Source: SMWD01 sp964629475
Lineage (GTDB): Bacteria > Pseudomonadota > Gammaproteobacteria > Steroidobacterales > GCA-2729495
Length of the DNA: 64,000 nt
Reading direction: 5' to 3'
Assembly (NCBI GenBank): GCA_964629475.1
Contig: CAZVQW010000001.1
Coordinates: forward strand, 375,333 to 439,332
The translations under genes were made by a program, and so were the position numbers. Below the pieces are notes generated by a model that worked only from the letters and a program-made list of their open reading frames with translations, was not told where the DNA came from and ran no database searches. This document shows, one piece after another, positions 44,043 through 53,444 of the stretch (the stretch's first letter is position 1; each line of letters opens with the position of its first letter).

Positions 44043-45079
44043 GGTCTCGACACGTTCCCGTCTTGCTCGTCGAATGCATCCACCGATCCGGTCCCGCTAC
44101 CCGCATGCGGCATGCCCTGGGCAAAATACCAGAGCAATCGAAGTGAAAAGCGCTTCGGCGTCTCGCCCCAGCATCCGATGCGCGGCAGTTCGAAGCGGCT
44201 AGCCGTGCGGTCGGGCACGCCCCACGCAGTGGTTACGGCACCCTTAAAACCCAGCCGGCGAATAGTTTCGACATCTCGCGGCGTAAAATCAGTGCCGGGC
44301 TTACCATTTGGAAACGCAAACAGGCGAATCGGATCAGCCGTCAGCTGCGCCAATGTTTCGCGCCCGGTGACAATCTCACGTTCGGCGTCTGTCGCACCGA
44401 GTCGAGCCAGTATCGGGTGGCTCGCCGTATGCGCGCCAATCTCGATACCTCCCTTATCCAGTTCGACCACCTGCTCACTCGTCATCATGAGGTTCGACAG
44501 TGGCCGAGCACCGCCGGAGTTCAACAATCTTTCCGCGTAGTCTTCACGCAGCACCGGATCGAGGTACCGGATCCGCCGCACCAGTTCACCGGCCACAACC
44601 GCGCGGCGCTGCTCCGCACCGATCTCGATATCACCGATCTCGGCGATACCGGTTCGCCACCGGTCGAGCGGCGCATGGCGGCAAGCCTCGATCACAGCAT
44701 CGTTGAACATACAACCGCCGTCGAGATAATCGGTAGCAATAAACACGGTGGCATCCAGACGCAATCGGCGTAGTACCGGAAAAGCGACATGATAATTGTC
44801 GGCGAAGCCATCATCGAATGTAATTGCCACGGCCCTTGGCGGCAAACGCTCTTCGGCCAGCATCGCAACGCCGTCAGCTAATCCCACCACGTTGAATGAG
44901 TCACGCAATGCCGTCATGTGCCTGGCAAACTCATCGACATCCGGCACACCCGGATACATCGGGTCGGGCTGCGCCAAAACACGATGGTAAAACAGGATCG
45001 CGAGCCGACGCCCTGCCCGCCCCCGGGATGCCATGCGCCCGACGGTACGGATCAACGGCGAACCAAACGCGTCAGGCAT
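44039..45079 (-). CDS. polysaccharide deacetylase (NodB-type)
   Basis: From the ATG at 45079, which overlaps the upstream stop, the protein has 346 residues. The NodB domain is clear: LAILFYHRVLAQPDPMYPG, then AVAITFDDGFADNYHVAFPVLRRLRLDATVFIATDYLDG carrying the metal-binding TFDDG, and GGIEIGAHTASHPILARLGATDAEREI with the His pair HTASH. LFAFPNGKPGTDFTPRDVETIRRLGF follows. It would remove N-acetyl or O-acetyl groups from the polymer or its lipid-linked unit. No signal peptide is obvious, so it may act in the cytosol. Longer upstream starts exist but overlap the glycosyltransferase. Confidence 0.88.
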   Translation of the reverse strand: MPDAFGSPLIRTVGRMASRGRAGRRLAILFYHRVLAQPDPMYPGVPDVDEFARHMTALRDSFNVVGLADGVAMLAEERLPPRAVAITFDDGFADNYHVAFPVLRRLRLDATVFIATDYLDGGCMFNDAVIEACRHAPLDRWRTGIAEIGDIEIGAEQRRAVVAGELVRRIRYLDPVLREDYAERLLNSGGARPLSNLMMTSEQVVELDKGGIEIGAHTASHPILARLGATDAEREIVTGRETLAQLTADPIRLFAFPNGKPGTDFTPRDVETIRRLGFKGAVTTAWGVPDRTASRFELPRIGCWGETPKRFSLRLLWYFAQGMPHAGSGTGSVDAFDEQDGNVSRP

Positions 45080-46253
45080 CGGCCGCTCCACGGGTGATCT
45101 GCCGAAGCAACGCACAGGCACCGGCCGAGGTCGCACTCCAGTCAAAGCGTTGCGCGTACGCACGGACTGTCCCTGGCTCCGGATACCGGGCGAACAACTG
45201 GCGCACGCCGGCCGCGATCGTGGTCGGTGTGCGTTCGGTTAACAGGATGCCGACCTCCGGAGTTGCCAGTACCTCGCCGATGCCACCGACATCGGTCGCA
45301 ATAACCGGCGTGTCACAGGCCAGCGATTCAAGCACGACTCCCGGCAGGCCCTCCCGACTCGATGCAAGAATCATCGCGTCCGCTGCAGAGTACCAGGACG
45401 CCAGTGTGGCCTGCGGCACCGGGTTCTCGATACGCACACGCTCCGCAAGACCGAGTTGACGAGCGAGATCGTGCAACCGCTGCTGCATGTGACCCTGGCC
45501 GACGATCACCAGTGAATAGCCATTCAGATGTTGCAAGGCTTCAATGACGAGGTGATGCCCCTTGAGTTCGATCAGGTTGCCCACCGACAACAGGATTTTG
45601 CCGGGCAATTCACTGCCTGGCCAGGCCGTCGGCAGGTCCGGCGGCCGAAACAACTCCAGGTCCACACCGTTACGCAATACGCTGATTTGTGCCGGCCGGA
45701 CACCGATTTCAATCAGCCGCGATCGCAACGCATCGGCTACGGTGACGACCGCCGCCGCCCGGTTTGCCGCACGGCGTATCAGGCGGCGCGGCACGCGAAG
45801 CTTCGTGAGAACATTGATATCGGAACCGTGCCCGGTCACGAGAACCGGCTTGCCAAAATGAGCGCCAAGCATGACGGCTGCGACACCCTGCGGGTAGAAA
45901 TACTGCGCATCGATCGCATCGAAGTCGTAGCCATCGCGAATCAGGCGGGCCAATGGTTGCCGCATCGCCCGGGCCAGCAGAAATGGCGCCAGGGTCGTGC
46001 CGACTTTAGGAATCACCGGGAAGCGCGGATGATAAATGTCGATACCGTTTCGTTGCTCGTAGTCCGGTATGTTCGCGAATGTGGCGTAATCTCCAAAACT
46101 CGCAGCGGTCCAGGGAAACCACGGCACCGGCGCGACGACTTTCGCCTCGATACCGCCCAAGGCCAGCATTCCGCGCAGGCGCTGCTCGACAAACTGACCC
46201 AGAAACGGCTGAACCGAACTCGGATACAGGGTAGAAAATGTCAGCAGGCGCAT
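45072..46253 (-). CDS. group 1 glycosyltransferase (GT4)
   Basis: From the ATG at 46253 the protein has 393 residues and begins MRLLTFSTLYPSSVQPFLGQFVEQRL. Upstream in-frame residues overlap the preceding gene and look non-coding. Acceptor-side blocks include ARLIRDGYDFDAIDAQYFYPQGVAAVMLG and PVLVTGHGSDINVL. The donor side has GVDLELFRPPD, KILLSVGNLIELKGHHLVIEAL and the end motif MILASSREGLPGVVLESLACDTPVIATDVGGIGEVL. It starts 7 bases after the stop of the upstream glycosyltransferase gene and overlaps the deacetylase by 8 bases. The donor is unknown. Confidence 0.9.
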   Translation of the reverse strand: MRLLTFSTLYPSSVQPFLGQFVEQRLRGMLALGGIEAKVVAPVPWFPWTAASFGDYATFANIPDYEQRNGIDIYHPRFPVIPKVGTTLAPFLLARAMRQPLARLIRDGYDFDAIDAQYFYPQGVAAVMLGAHFGKPVLVTGHGSDINVLTKLRVPRRLIRRAANRAAAVVTVADALRSRLIEIGVRPAQISVLRNGVDLELFRPPDLPTAWPGSELPGKILLSVGNLIELKGHHLVIEALQHLNGYSLVIVGQGHMQQRLHDLARQLGLAERVRIENPVPQATLASWYSAADAMILASSREGLPGVVLESLACDTPVIATDVGGIGEVLATPEVGILLTERTPTTIAAGVRQLFARYPEPGTVRAYAQRFDWSATSAGACALLRQITRGAADA

Positions 46254-46260
46254 GGGCGGG

Positions 46261-47484
46261 TCACGCGGTACTGCTCGTGTTGTTGTCGCGACGCACCAGT
46301 TGAGTACCGAGGAATCGCTCAATGATGCCTTCCAGCCGTCGCATCGAGCCGGCCCAGGAATGGTTCGCCAGCATGCGTTGGCGACCGCTGGCGCCAAGCT
46401 CTGCACGCCGCGCGGGATTCTGCAGAAGACCGATCACTTGCTCGGCCAGGGTATCCGCATCACCGGCAGTCAAAAAATGCTCGCCGGGTACGGCATCCAC
46501 GCCGCCCGCAGCGACAACGCTGGAGACAACCGGCACGCCCATAGCCATTGCCTCGAGAATCTTGTTCTGCGTTCCTCGCGCAATCTCCAACGGTGCAACA
46601 CTGACTGCCGCCGATCGCACGTAGGAGCGGACATCCGGCACCGTCCCGGTTACGGTGATGCCCGGACGTTCGCCCAGTTGCCTGATTTCCTTCGACGGCT
46701 CAGCGCCGATGATCAGCAGTTTCGCACCGGGGACCTGCGCCCGAATGCGTGGAAACACGTCGCCGCACAAGTACAGCACCGCCTGCTGATTCGGAAAGTA
46801 ATCCATGCGACCGGTGAAACACAGCGTGTCGGAATCGTAGGGCGTGTCGTCCGGATGAAAGAATTCGCTGTCGACACCATTGGGAAACCAGTCGGTGTTG
46901 CGTGCGGTACCCAGCTCGCGAAGTGTCTGCAGTTCGGCGCGTGTCGTGCAGGTACTCAGATCGAACCGGCCGGCCAGACGTTTCTCCGTCTGCCGTAATT
47001 TCATGCCCTCTAATCCATAGACCATGTTCATGGGAAATCCACGCCGGCGCCGATACTCGAACCATTTTTCCGAATCCATATCGCCGAAGTCGAGAATCTT
47101 CGGCAAGTCGCCGAACCCATCGACATATTGCGCGGCCGACGAACAATGCACGAACACAAAATCATAATCGCCGGTCGCACATTCATTATCGATGAACTGC
47201 TTTAATGCCGGCGAATAGAAGTATCCGAACGACGAGGGTACGGGTGTCGGCACGTTCATCAGCATACGGCCCACTGCGACCGGCGTCGGAATCCGCACGC
47301 AATGAAACCTGTGACAGTAGTCAGCAATACCCTGCGCCTCATCCTGTTCGGCCCGGTCACGCGCCATGGATGCGACCGTCACTTTGGCGAAGCCACCGAG
47401 GTGCCTGATGATATTGAACGGCCGGATCTTGCCACCACGTTTTGGCGGATACGGGAAGCGATGACAGACGAACAGTACTTTCAT
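46261..47484 (-). CDS. PEP-CTERM/XrtA-locus glycosyltransferase (stp1 type)
   Basis: This 407-residue GT-B enzyme resembles the sugar transferase 1 family of PEP-CTERM/EpsH loci. It opens MKVLFVCHRFPYPPKRGGKIRPFNIIRHLGG, a near-signature start. Mid-protein blocks are YDFVFVHCSSAAQYVDGFGDLPKILDFGDMDSEKW and TDWFPNGVDSEFFHPDDTPYDSDTLCFTGRMDYFPNQQAVLYL. The end block is RGTQNKILEAMAMGVPVVSSVVAAGGVDAVPGEHFL. Its start overlaps the upstream amidotransferase stop by 4 bases (ATGA), so translation is coupled. Confidence 0.9.
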   Translation of the reverse strand: MKVLFVCHRFPYPPKRGGKIRPFNIIRHLGGFAKVTVASMARDRAEQDEAQGIADYCHRFHCVRIPTPVAVGRMLMNVPTPVPSSFGYFYSPALKQFIDNECATGDYDFVFVHCSSAAQYVDGFGDLPKILDFGDMDSEKWFEYRRRRGFPMNMVYGLEGMKLRQTEKRLAGRFDLSTCTTRAELQTLRELGTARNTDWFPNGVDSEFFHPDDTPYDSDTLCFTGRMDYFPNQQAVLYLCGDVFPRIRAQVPGAKLLIIGAEPSKEIRQLGERPGITVTGTVPDVRSYVRSAAVSVAPLEIARGTQNKILEAMAMGVPVVSSVVAAGGVDAVPGEHFLTAGDADTLAEQVIGLLQNPARRAELGASGRQRMLANHSWAGSMRRLEGIIERFLGTQLVRRDNNTSSTA

Positions 47485-49430
47485 TCAACGGCTCCGCAAC
47501 CGATACGCTCGGTCAGCTCATCGCCGATATCGCCGGGTGTCTCGCCGTCAAGATAGATGCGGCACCAGAGCTCCAGATTCACGAGACACTGCAAATGGTC
47601 ACTATAATCTTCCTGACCCGACTCATGCAGCGCAATGGTTTTCGACACCGCCGCGGGATTCAAGAGCCCACGGCGTGTAAGCGCTGATTCGGCCAAAATG
47701 ACGTGCATGAGCGGACGCAATTCTTTCTTCAGCCAGGCGCCCATCGGGGCGCCGAAACCGCGCTTCGAGCGGTGGATAATGGAATTCGGCAGCAAATCCT
47801 TCACCGCATCCTTCAGAATATACTTTAGCGTCCGGCCACGAACTTTCAGGTCCGACGGCATGCGTGCCGACAAATCGACGAGATCCTGGCTCAACAGTGG
47901 CACGCGGCATTCTATCGAGGCCGCCATCGTCATCTTGTCGGTCAGCAGCAGCAGATCGTCGGGCAACTGCGTGTCGAGGTCCACCTGCATCAATCCGTTG
48001 ATTGCATCGTCTGTCGACACGCGGTCGAATGCAGCCTGTAGCGAGCCGGCGACCGCCCCGCCCGGCTCGACCAATATCGCCTGCCTGGCCGCGGCATCGA
48101 ACAGCTGCAGGTAGGACGCATATTGCTGCTGCGGATCCAGGTCGGCGGTCAAAACGAACTGGCGTAAATAGCGCAATAAATTGCTGACTCGTCCGTGTCG
48201 ATCACTGGGCAGCAACGATGCACCGGGTTTGAGTATAGCGCTACGAATCCAACCCGGGATCCGGTTAAACAGCCGCGTATAGTAAGCGCCAAGGTAACGA
48301 CGATAGCCGCCGAACAACTCATCGCCACCGACGCCGGACAGGATGACCGTCACATCGCGACGCGCAAACTCGGCAACGAGAAACGTCGTCATCAAAGCGG
48401 AGTCAGCCATCGGCTCATCGAGGTGCCAGATCAGCTTCGGCAACAGCCGTGCCACATCGGGACGAACCAGAATCTCCTTATGATTCGTACCGAAGCACTC
48501 CGCAACCTGCCGGGCATAGGGTAGCTCGTTGTAATAGGCGCCTTCCGGACCGGTATCGAAGCCAATCGAATACGTATTGACCGGCCGCGAACTGTTCCTG
48601 GCCATCAGGCCGACAACGGCACTGGAGTCGATGCCGCCGCTCAGGAACGCACCGAGGGGTACATCAGACACCATCTGGTCGACGACCGACTTTTCCATGG
48701 TCGCCAGCAGTTCCTGGCTGTAGTCGGCCTCGCTGCCTGGATTTGCATCGACATTAGAAGAATAACTCCAGTATTTTCTTATAGTTACAGAACTATTCTC
48801 ACAAATTAATAAAGCACCAGCAGGTAACTTTTTGATGCCGAGGAAGGCCGTTCGCGGCGCGGCTATGTAGCCGAGGTATAGCAGTTCGTCCAACCCCTCG
48901 CGGTCGAGGGAGGCTGACACGTCCGGTACTTCCAGGATCGATTTGATTTCGGAAGCGAATACGAGGCGTCGCTGGTCGGTAAGGTAATACAGCGGTTTGA
49001 TACCGAGCCGATCACGACCGATCAGCAGCCTGCTACGCCGCTGATCCCAGACCGCAAATGCGAACATCCCGTCGAGGTGATCGACCAGATCATCTCCATA
49101 CTCTGCGTATAGATGGACGAGTACCTCGCTGTCACTGCCGGTGGAAAAACGGTAGCCCCGTTCCGCAAGCTGTTCCCGCAACTGACGAAAATTATAGATC
49201 TCACCGTTGCACACGACCTGCACCGAGCCATCCGGGCTGGCCAGCGGCTGATGCCCACCGGCCGGATCGATGATCGATAACCGCCGCATGCCGAATGCAA
49301 TTCCGGCAGCATCGTAGCCGCCGGCATCATCCGGTCCGCGGTGCATGCTTACCTGCCCCATGCGTTCGACCCACTCCGGACGGGGCCGGTAATCAGCATG
49401 CAGTGCAACGATGCCGTGTATACCGCACAT
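47481..49430 (-). CDS. asparagine synthase-type amidotransferase (2)
   Basis: This 649-residue glutamine-dependent amidotransferase opens MCGIHGIVALHADYRP, with the Cys2 glutaminase nucleophile exposed after Met removal. MHRGPDDAGGYDAAGIAFGMRRLSIIDPAGGHQPL and VCNGEIYNFRQLREQL complete the glutaminase domain. The synthase domain has the PP-loop GAFLSGGIDSSAVVGLMAR near residue 260 and VILSGVGGDELFGGYRRY near 355. C-terminal IIHRSKRGFGAPMGAWLKKEL is typical. It likely amidates uronic acids or a similar carboxylate in the polysaccharide, which fits AlgD. It lies 42 bases after the paralogous gene. Confidence 0.9.
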   Translation of the reverse strand: MCGIHGIVALHADYRPRPEWVERMGQVSMHRGPDDAGGYDAAGIAFGMRRLSIIDPAGGHQPLASPDGSVQVVCNGEIYNFRQLREQLAERGYRFSTGSDSEVLVHLYAEYGDDLVDHLDGMFAFAVWDQRRSRLLIGRDRLGIKPLYYLTDQRRLVFASEIKSILEVPDVSASLDREGLDELLYLGYIAAPRTAFLGIKKLPAGALLICENSSVTIRKYWSYSSNVDANPGSEADYSQELLATMEKSVVDQMVSDVPLGAFLSGGIDSSAVVGLMARNSSRPVNTYSIGFDTGPEGAYYNELPYARQVAECFGTNHKEILVRPDVARLLPKLIWHLDEPMADSALMTTFLVAEFARRDVTVILSGVGGDELFGGYRRYLGAYYTRLFNRIPGWIRSAILKPGASLLPSDRHGRVSNLLRYLRQFVLTADLDPQQQYASYLQLFDAAARQAILVEPGGAVAGSLQAAFDRVSTDDAINGLMQVDLDTQLPDDLLLLTDKMTMAASIECRVPLLSQDLVDLSARMPSDLKVRGRTLKYILKDAVKDLLPNSIIHRSKRGFGAPMGAWLKKELRPLMHVILAESALTRRGLLNPAAVSKTIALHESGQEDYSDHLQCLVNLELWCRIYLDGETPGDIGDELTERIGCGAVE

Positions 49431-49472
49431 GATTAACTCACAAACCCGTTACCGTAAACTGCCGGCACGATG

Positions 49473-51365
49473 CTAACCCTGAACCTGACGGTTAAATGAT
49501 TCATAGATCATCAGCGACCACAGCATCGCGCTGTTGTCCCGATCGCCGGCCTGGTGCTGATCGACGAGATCGCGAATGACCGTCATATCGAACATCCCGG
49601 TATCGCCCAGCGTGCCATGCAACAACCTCCGGCGCAGGTCTTCGCGCAGGCTCGAGCGGAACCATTTGCCCATCGGGACCGCAAAACCCATTTTGGGCCG
49701 ATACAGAATGTCGTCCGGCACGTCGGGCGACAAAGCCTTTTTCAGCACGTATTTTCCGTCACGTTGGCGCAACTTCAGGTTTGCGGGCAGCGTTGCCGCC
49801 CACTCGACAAGCTCATGATCGAGCAACGGCACGCGCACTTCGAGGGAGTTGGCCATGCTCGCGCGGTCGACCTTGGTTAGAATGTCGCCAACCATGTATG
49901 TCTTCATGTCGAGGTATTGAACTGTGGTCACCGGGTCCGCATCACGGACATCCTCACTATAGCCGCGTAACACCTCCCTGGCATCGTAGCCTTGCAAGCG
50001 GCTGTTGAACTGCGGTGAAAACAAACGGCGCCGCGTGTCCGCCGGGGCCAGGGACACACTGTCAAAGTAGGCATCGAGACTATCGCGCGCAACCGCCTCG
50101 AGTGTCGCCTTGGCGCGGAGAATACGCGGCGCCCAATCAGCGCGCGGATACATCCTCGCCAGTGCCGCGAATACGGAACGCCGAAAACCATCCGGCAACA
50201 GTCGGCGGAAACGCTCCTCGGATGCATGCCAGCGATAACGCGAATAGCCGGCGAATACCTCATCGCCCCCATCGCCGGACAAAGCGACCTTGACGTGTCG
50301 GCGCGCCAGTTCACAGACACGGTAGGTCGGTAACGCCGAACTATCGGCAAACGGTTCATCATAGATTCCCGCCAATTGATCGATCAGGCTGAAATCATCC
50401 GGATCGACCTGCGAGACAAAATGGTTCGTTGCCAGCCTGTCGGCCATTTGTTGTGCATAGGTTGATTCATTAAAGGCCGGATCGCCGAATGAAATGGAGC
50501 AGGTATTGATCGGGCTGTCCGAAGCTCGCGCCATCATCGTGACCACGCCGCTGGAATCCACACCGCCCGACAGAAATGCGCCGACAGGCACGTCGGCGAT
50601 CATGCGAATACGGACTGCCTCCTGCATTTTTTCTCGCAATGCATCGATCGCCTCGCCCTCTTGCATCGATGCGGCTGCAGCGAAGTTGACCTGCCAGTAT
50701 CGATCCGGCTCGGGCACCGGCCGGCCACGGACTGCCAGTAAAATATGCCCCGGCGGCATTTTCCTGACCGTGGACAGAATGGAGCGCGGCTCCGGCACAT
50801 AGCCGTAAGCAAAATAATCCTCGACCGCCAGCGGGTCGATTGTCCGTTCGACCCCGGGATGCGCGAGCAGCGCTTTCAGTTCGGATGCAACCAATAGCTG
50901 TCCGGAAGACAATACCGAATAGTAAAGTGGCTTGATGCCGAGTCGGTCGCGTGCCAACAACAACGACTGACTGTTCCGATCCCATAGCGCGAATGCAAAC
51001 ATGCCGCGGAATCGTTCTACACAATGTCTTCCCCACTCCTCCCAGGCATGGACGATAACCTCGGTATCGGTACGTGTACGAAACCGGTGACCGGCTGCCT
51101 CCAACTCAATGCGCAAGGCTTGAAAATTGTAAATTTCCCCGTTGTACACGACGACCACCGACTCGTCTTCGTTATACAACGGCTGTTTTCCGGCCGACAG
51201 ATCAATGATGGAGAGGCGCCGATGCCCCAGCCCCACGCCCGGTTCTAGGTGATAACCGCCGTCGTCGGGCCCCCGGTGGATCTGTGAATCATTCATGGCC
51301 CGCAAAATCGGCTCGTCTATGTCGCAACGCTCGCGAAGATCAATGATTCCAACCAATCCACACAC
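49473..51365 (-). CDS. exosortase A system-associated amidotransferase 1
   Basis: This 630-residue glutamine amidotransferase of asparagine synthase type opens MCGLVGIIDLRERCDIDEPILRAMNDSQIHRGPDDGGYHLEPGVGLGHRRLSIIDLS, the pattern of the amidotransferase encoded in exosortase A/EPS loci. Cys2 is the glutaminase nucleophile. The synthase domain has GAFLSGGVDSSGVVTMMAR and VALSGDGGDEVFAGYSRY. KTYMVGDILTKVDRASMANSLEVRVPLLDHELVEWAATLP and ILYRPKMGFAVPMGKWFRSSL follow. It lies 14 bases after the glycosyltransferase gene and before a second amidotransferase. The amide acceptor is presumably a sugar carboxylate, unproven. Confidence 0.92.
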   Translation of the reverse strand: MCGLVGIIDLRERCDIDEPILRAMNDSQIHRGPDDGGYHLEPGVGLGHRRLSIIDLSAGKQPLYNEDESVVVVYNGEIYNFQALRIELEAAGHRFRTRTDTEVIVHAWEEWGRHCVERFRGMFAFALWDRNSQSLLLARDRLGIKPLYYSVLSSGQLLVASELKALLAHPGVERTIDPLAVEDYFAYGYVPEPRSILSTVRKMPPGHILLAVRGRPVPEPDRYWQVNFAAAASMQEGEAIDALREKMQEAVRIRMIADVPVGAFLSGGVDSSGVVTMMARASDSPINTCSISFGDPAFNESTYAQQMADRLATNHFVSQVDPDDFSLIDQLAGIYDEPFADSSALPTYRVCELARRHVKVALSGDGGDEVFAGYSRYRWHASEERFRRLLPDGFRRSVFAALARMYPRADWAPRILRAKATLEAVARDSLDAYFDSVSLAPADTRRRLFSPQFNSRLQGYDAREVLRGYSEDVRDADPVTTVQYLDMKTYMVGDILTKVDRASMANSLEVRVPLLDHELVEWAATLPANLKLRQRDGKYVLKKALSPDVPDDILYRPKMGFAVPMGKWFRSSLREDLRRRLLHGTLGDTGMFDMTVIRDLVDQHQAGDRDNSAMLWSLMIYESFNRQVQG

Positions 51366-51379
51366 GCCATAAACCTCAA

Positions 51380-52495
51380 TCAGGTCACTTCCCGAAACTG
51401 CTCATACACAGCCCGGTATTGCTCGACCATGCCGTCGAGACTGAAATTATCCAGGGTCCGCTGTCGTCCCGCCGCACCGTGCCGTCGCCGCAAGTCGCTG
51501 TCGAGAATATAGTCATGAATTTTTCGCGCCATGGCCGGCGGATCAGCCGGCGGGACGAGAAATCCCGTCTCATTGTCGCGTACTAATTCAAGGTTGCCGC
51601 CGACTTCCGTCGCAATAACCGGAATTCCGGTGGCCATGGCCTCCAGTATGGTGTTGGAAATGCCTTCCGACAACGACGGCAATACGAAGATGTCGAACGT
51701 CCGCAGCAAGGCAGGCACATCATCACAGAATCCCGGAAACTCGTAGCAACCTGCCAATCCCTGCTCGTCCAGGTACGCCGCCAGCCTTTCCCGGCAAGAA
51801 CCATCGCCGACGATAATCAGGCGCGACTTGCCGGCAGCCTCCCCGGCGACACTCGCGTATGCCCTGACGAGCGTCAGGTGGTCCTTGATTTGCTCCATCC
51901 GGCCGACCGCACCGATCACGACGACCGCTGCTTCCGATGCCGGTGCAGCCGGCTGCCCAAGCGGTGCAAACCGCTCGGTATCGACACCATTGCAGATACG
52001 CACCACTCGCTCCGGGGCGATACCGATCTGCTTGACAAGATATTGCTCCAGATCATTCGACAGGGCGATATAACGCGTGACGAAACGGCGCATGAACCGT
52101 CGCAGACGCCGATACCGCCGGTTGCTGCCACCCGAATCATAAATATCGAATCCATGCTCGCTGTGAATACGCACCGGAATGCGGGCCAGGAATGCGGCCA
52201 GTTGCGACTCCAGGCACGGCAGGTTCCGCGTATGCACGATGTCCGGCTTCTCCGTGGCGAGAATTCGCCAAAGGCGCAACAGGTAGCCCGGATTCTTACC
52301 CGGTCGTTTGCCGAGTGCGATAACGTGTACGCCATTCGGCAAGCGTTGGCGAAACTCCGTAGCCTCTGTCAGCGCTATGACCAGATGCTCATAAACATCG
52401 CCCGGCAAACGGTTGATCAGGTTGACCAGCCCGTTCTCTAGACCGCCGAAATCCAGGCGAAAAATTATATGTACTATTTTTATTCTTTTTTGCAT
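51380..52495 (-). CDS. PEP-CTERM/XrtA-locus glycosyltransferase (stp2 type)
   Basis: This 371-residue GT4-like enzyme opens MQKRIKIVHIIFRLDFGGLENGLVNLINRLP, the mark of the sugar transferase 2 family of PEP-CTERM/EpsH loci. Acceptor side: KPDIVHTRNLPCLESQLAAFLARIPVRIHSEHGFDIYD. Donor side: ICNGVDTERFAPLG, VVVIGAVGRMEQIKDHLTLVRAYA, and FVLPSLSEGISNTILEAMATGIPVIATEVGGNLELV with its Glu pair. It lies between the deacetylase (30 bases) and the first amidotransferase (14 bases) in the operon. It should act on the cytosolic face of the membrane. Confidence 0.92.
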   Translation of the reverse strand: MQKRIKIVHIIFRLDFGGLENGLVNLINRLPGDVYEHLVIALTEATEFRQRLPNGVHVIALGKRPGKNPGYLLRLWRILATEKPDIVHTRNLPCLESQLAAFLARIPVRIHSEHGFDIYDSGGSNRRYRRLRRFMRRFVTRYIALSNDLEQYLVKQIGIAPERVVRICNGVDTERFAPLGQPAAPASEAAVVVIGAVGRMEQIKDHLTLVRAYASVAGEAAGKSRLIIVGDGSCRERLAAYLDEQGLAGCYEFPGFCDDVPALLRTFDIFVLPSLSEGISNTILEAMATGIPVIATEVGGNLELVRDNETGFLVPPADPPAMARKIHDYILDSDLRRRHGAAGRQRTLDNFSLDGMVEQYRAVYEQFREVT

Positions 52496-52525
52496 CCGCT
52501 GCTTTGCGCCGGAGCCCCGGCATGC

Positions 52526-53419
52526 TCAGGTGATCGTCTCGAGGTAACCTGCGTATCGTTCCATCATCGTCACCCATTTGAAATCCTCGATCAGGCGTCG
52601 CAGCTTGAGTTCGAAGCTATTCAGATTCACGTAATGACGGAAGCGGGTACGCGCATCCAGACCCGGTATCTTCGGTTGATCCGGATCGAGCTCCCATGGA
52701 TGAAAATAGAACATGGCCGGACGGCGATCGGCACGGTTGACCCGCCGGATACACCACTTGCTCCACGCATACGGCAACAAACGAAAGTAACCGCCTCCAC
52801 CACACGGCAGGCGCATTTTCGATACCTCGACCGTTGTTACGGGAATCTCCATCAGTTCGGCTTGCCCCGGTCGGAACGCAAACCGGGGCGCATCACGCAT
52901 ACCGTAATGATCGTGCCGGATCGGATAGATGCTCGAACTGTATCGATAGCCGGCATCACCCAGTATGTCGAATGCCCAGGGTGACCGGTCATCGATCGAA
53001 TAGCTGGCCGCACGATAACCATTAACGGGACCGCCCGACACATCCTCCAATATTGTTTTGGTCTTGCTAACATCTTCGCGAAACTGTTTTTCGCTTTGTT
53101 CGTAGACCCGAGCATGGTGATAGCCATGACTGGCAATCTCGTGTCCCTGCGCCACAACCCGGCGAATGATGTCAGGGTAGTGTTCGGCAACCCATCCCAG
53201 GCAGAAGAACGTACTCCGCACATTGGCATCCGCAAATATTTGCAATATAAGGTCCATCGTTCGCGGCAGGCGACACTCGAAATCGACCCACCGATCCCGA
53301 CTGACAGACGATTCGAATGCAGAGACCTGAAAATAATCCTCAACATCCACGGTCATGACATTTTCAGCCGAAGCACCGATCCCATCGAGATTGATGACTT
53401 GGGGAATAATACTGGACAT
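52526..53419 (-). CDS. XrtA-locus polysaccharide deacetylase
   Basis: This 297-residue deacetylase is of the PEP-CTERM locus type: a NodB domain with a C-terminal DUF3473-like part. Metal-binding MTVDVEDYFQVSAFE is near residue 22. VRSTFFCLGWVAEHYPDIIRRVVAQGHEIASHGYHHARVYEQ carries the HxxxH-type His pair. GYRAASYSIDDRSPWAFDILGDAGYRYSSSIYPIRHDHYGM and MLPCGGGGYFRLLPYAWSKW-like residues follow, and PAMFYFHPWELDPDQPKIPG closes the catalytic part. It lies 25 bases after the outer-membrane protein gene. It should deacetylate the exopolysaccharide. No signal peptide is seen, as usual for the family. Confidence 0.92.
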   Translation of the reverse strand: MSSIIPQVINLDGIGASAENVMTVDVEDYFQVSAFESSVSRDRWVDFECRLPRTMDLILQIFADANVRSTFFCLGWVAEHYPDIIRRVVAQGHEIASHGYHHARVYEQSEKQFREDVSKTKTILEDVSGGPVNGYRAASYSIDDRSPWAFDILGDAGYRYSSSIYPIRHDHYGMRDAPRFAFRPGQAELMEIPVTTVEVSKMRLPCGGGGYFRLLPYAWSKWCIRRVNRADRRPAMFYFHPWELDPDQPKIPGLDARTRFRHYVNLNSFELKLRRLIEDFKWVTMMERYAGYLETIT

Positions 53420-53444
53420 GGACTCCCGCCGAAGCTGGCGGATC

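Noticed and set aside
45528..46325. A 265-codon plus-strand frame opposite a glycosyltransferase
   Set aside because: Antisense shadow caused by GC-rich codon bias. The GT4 motifs are on the other strand.
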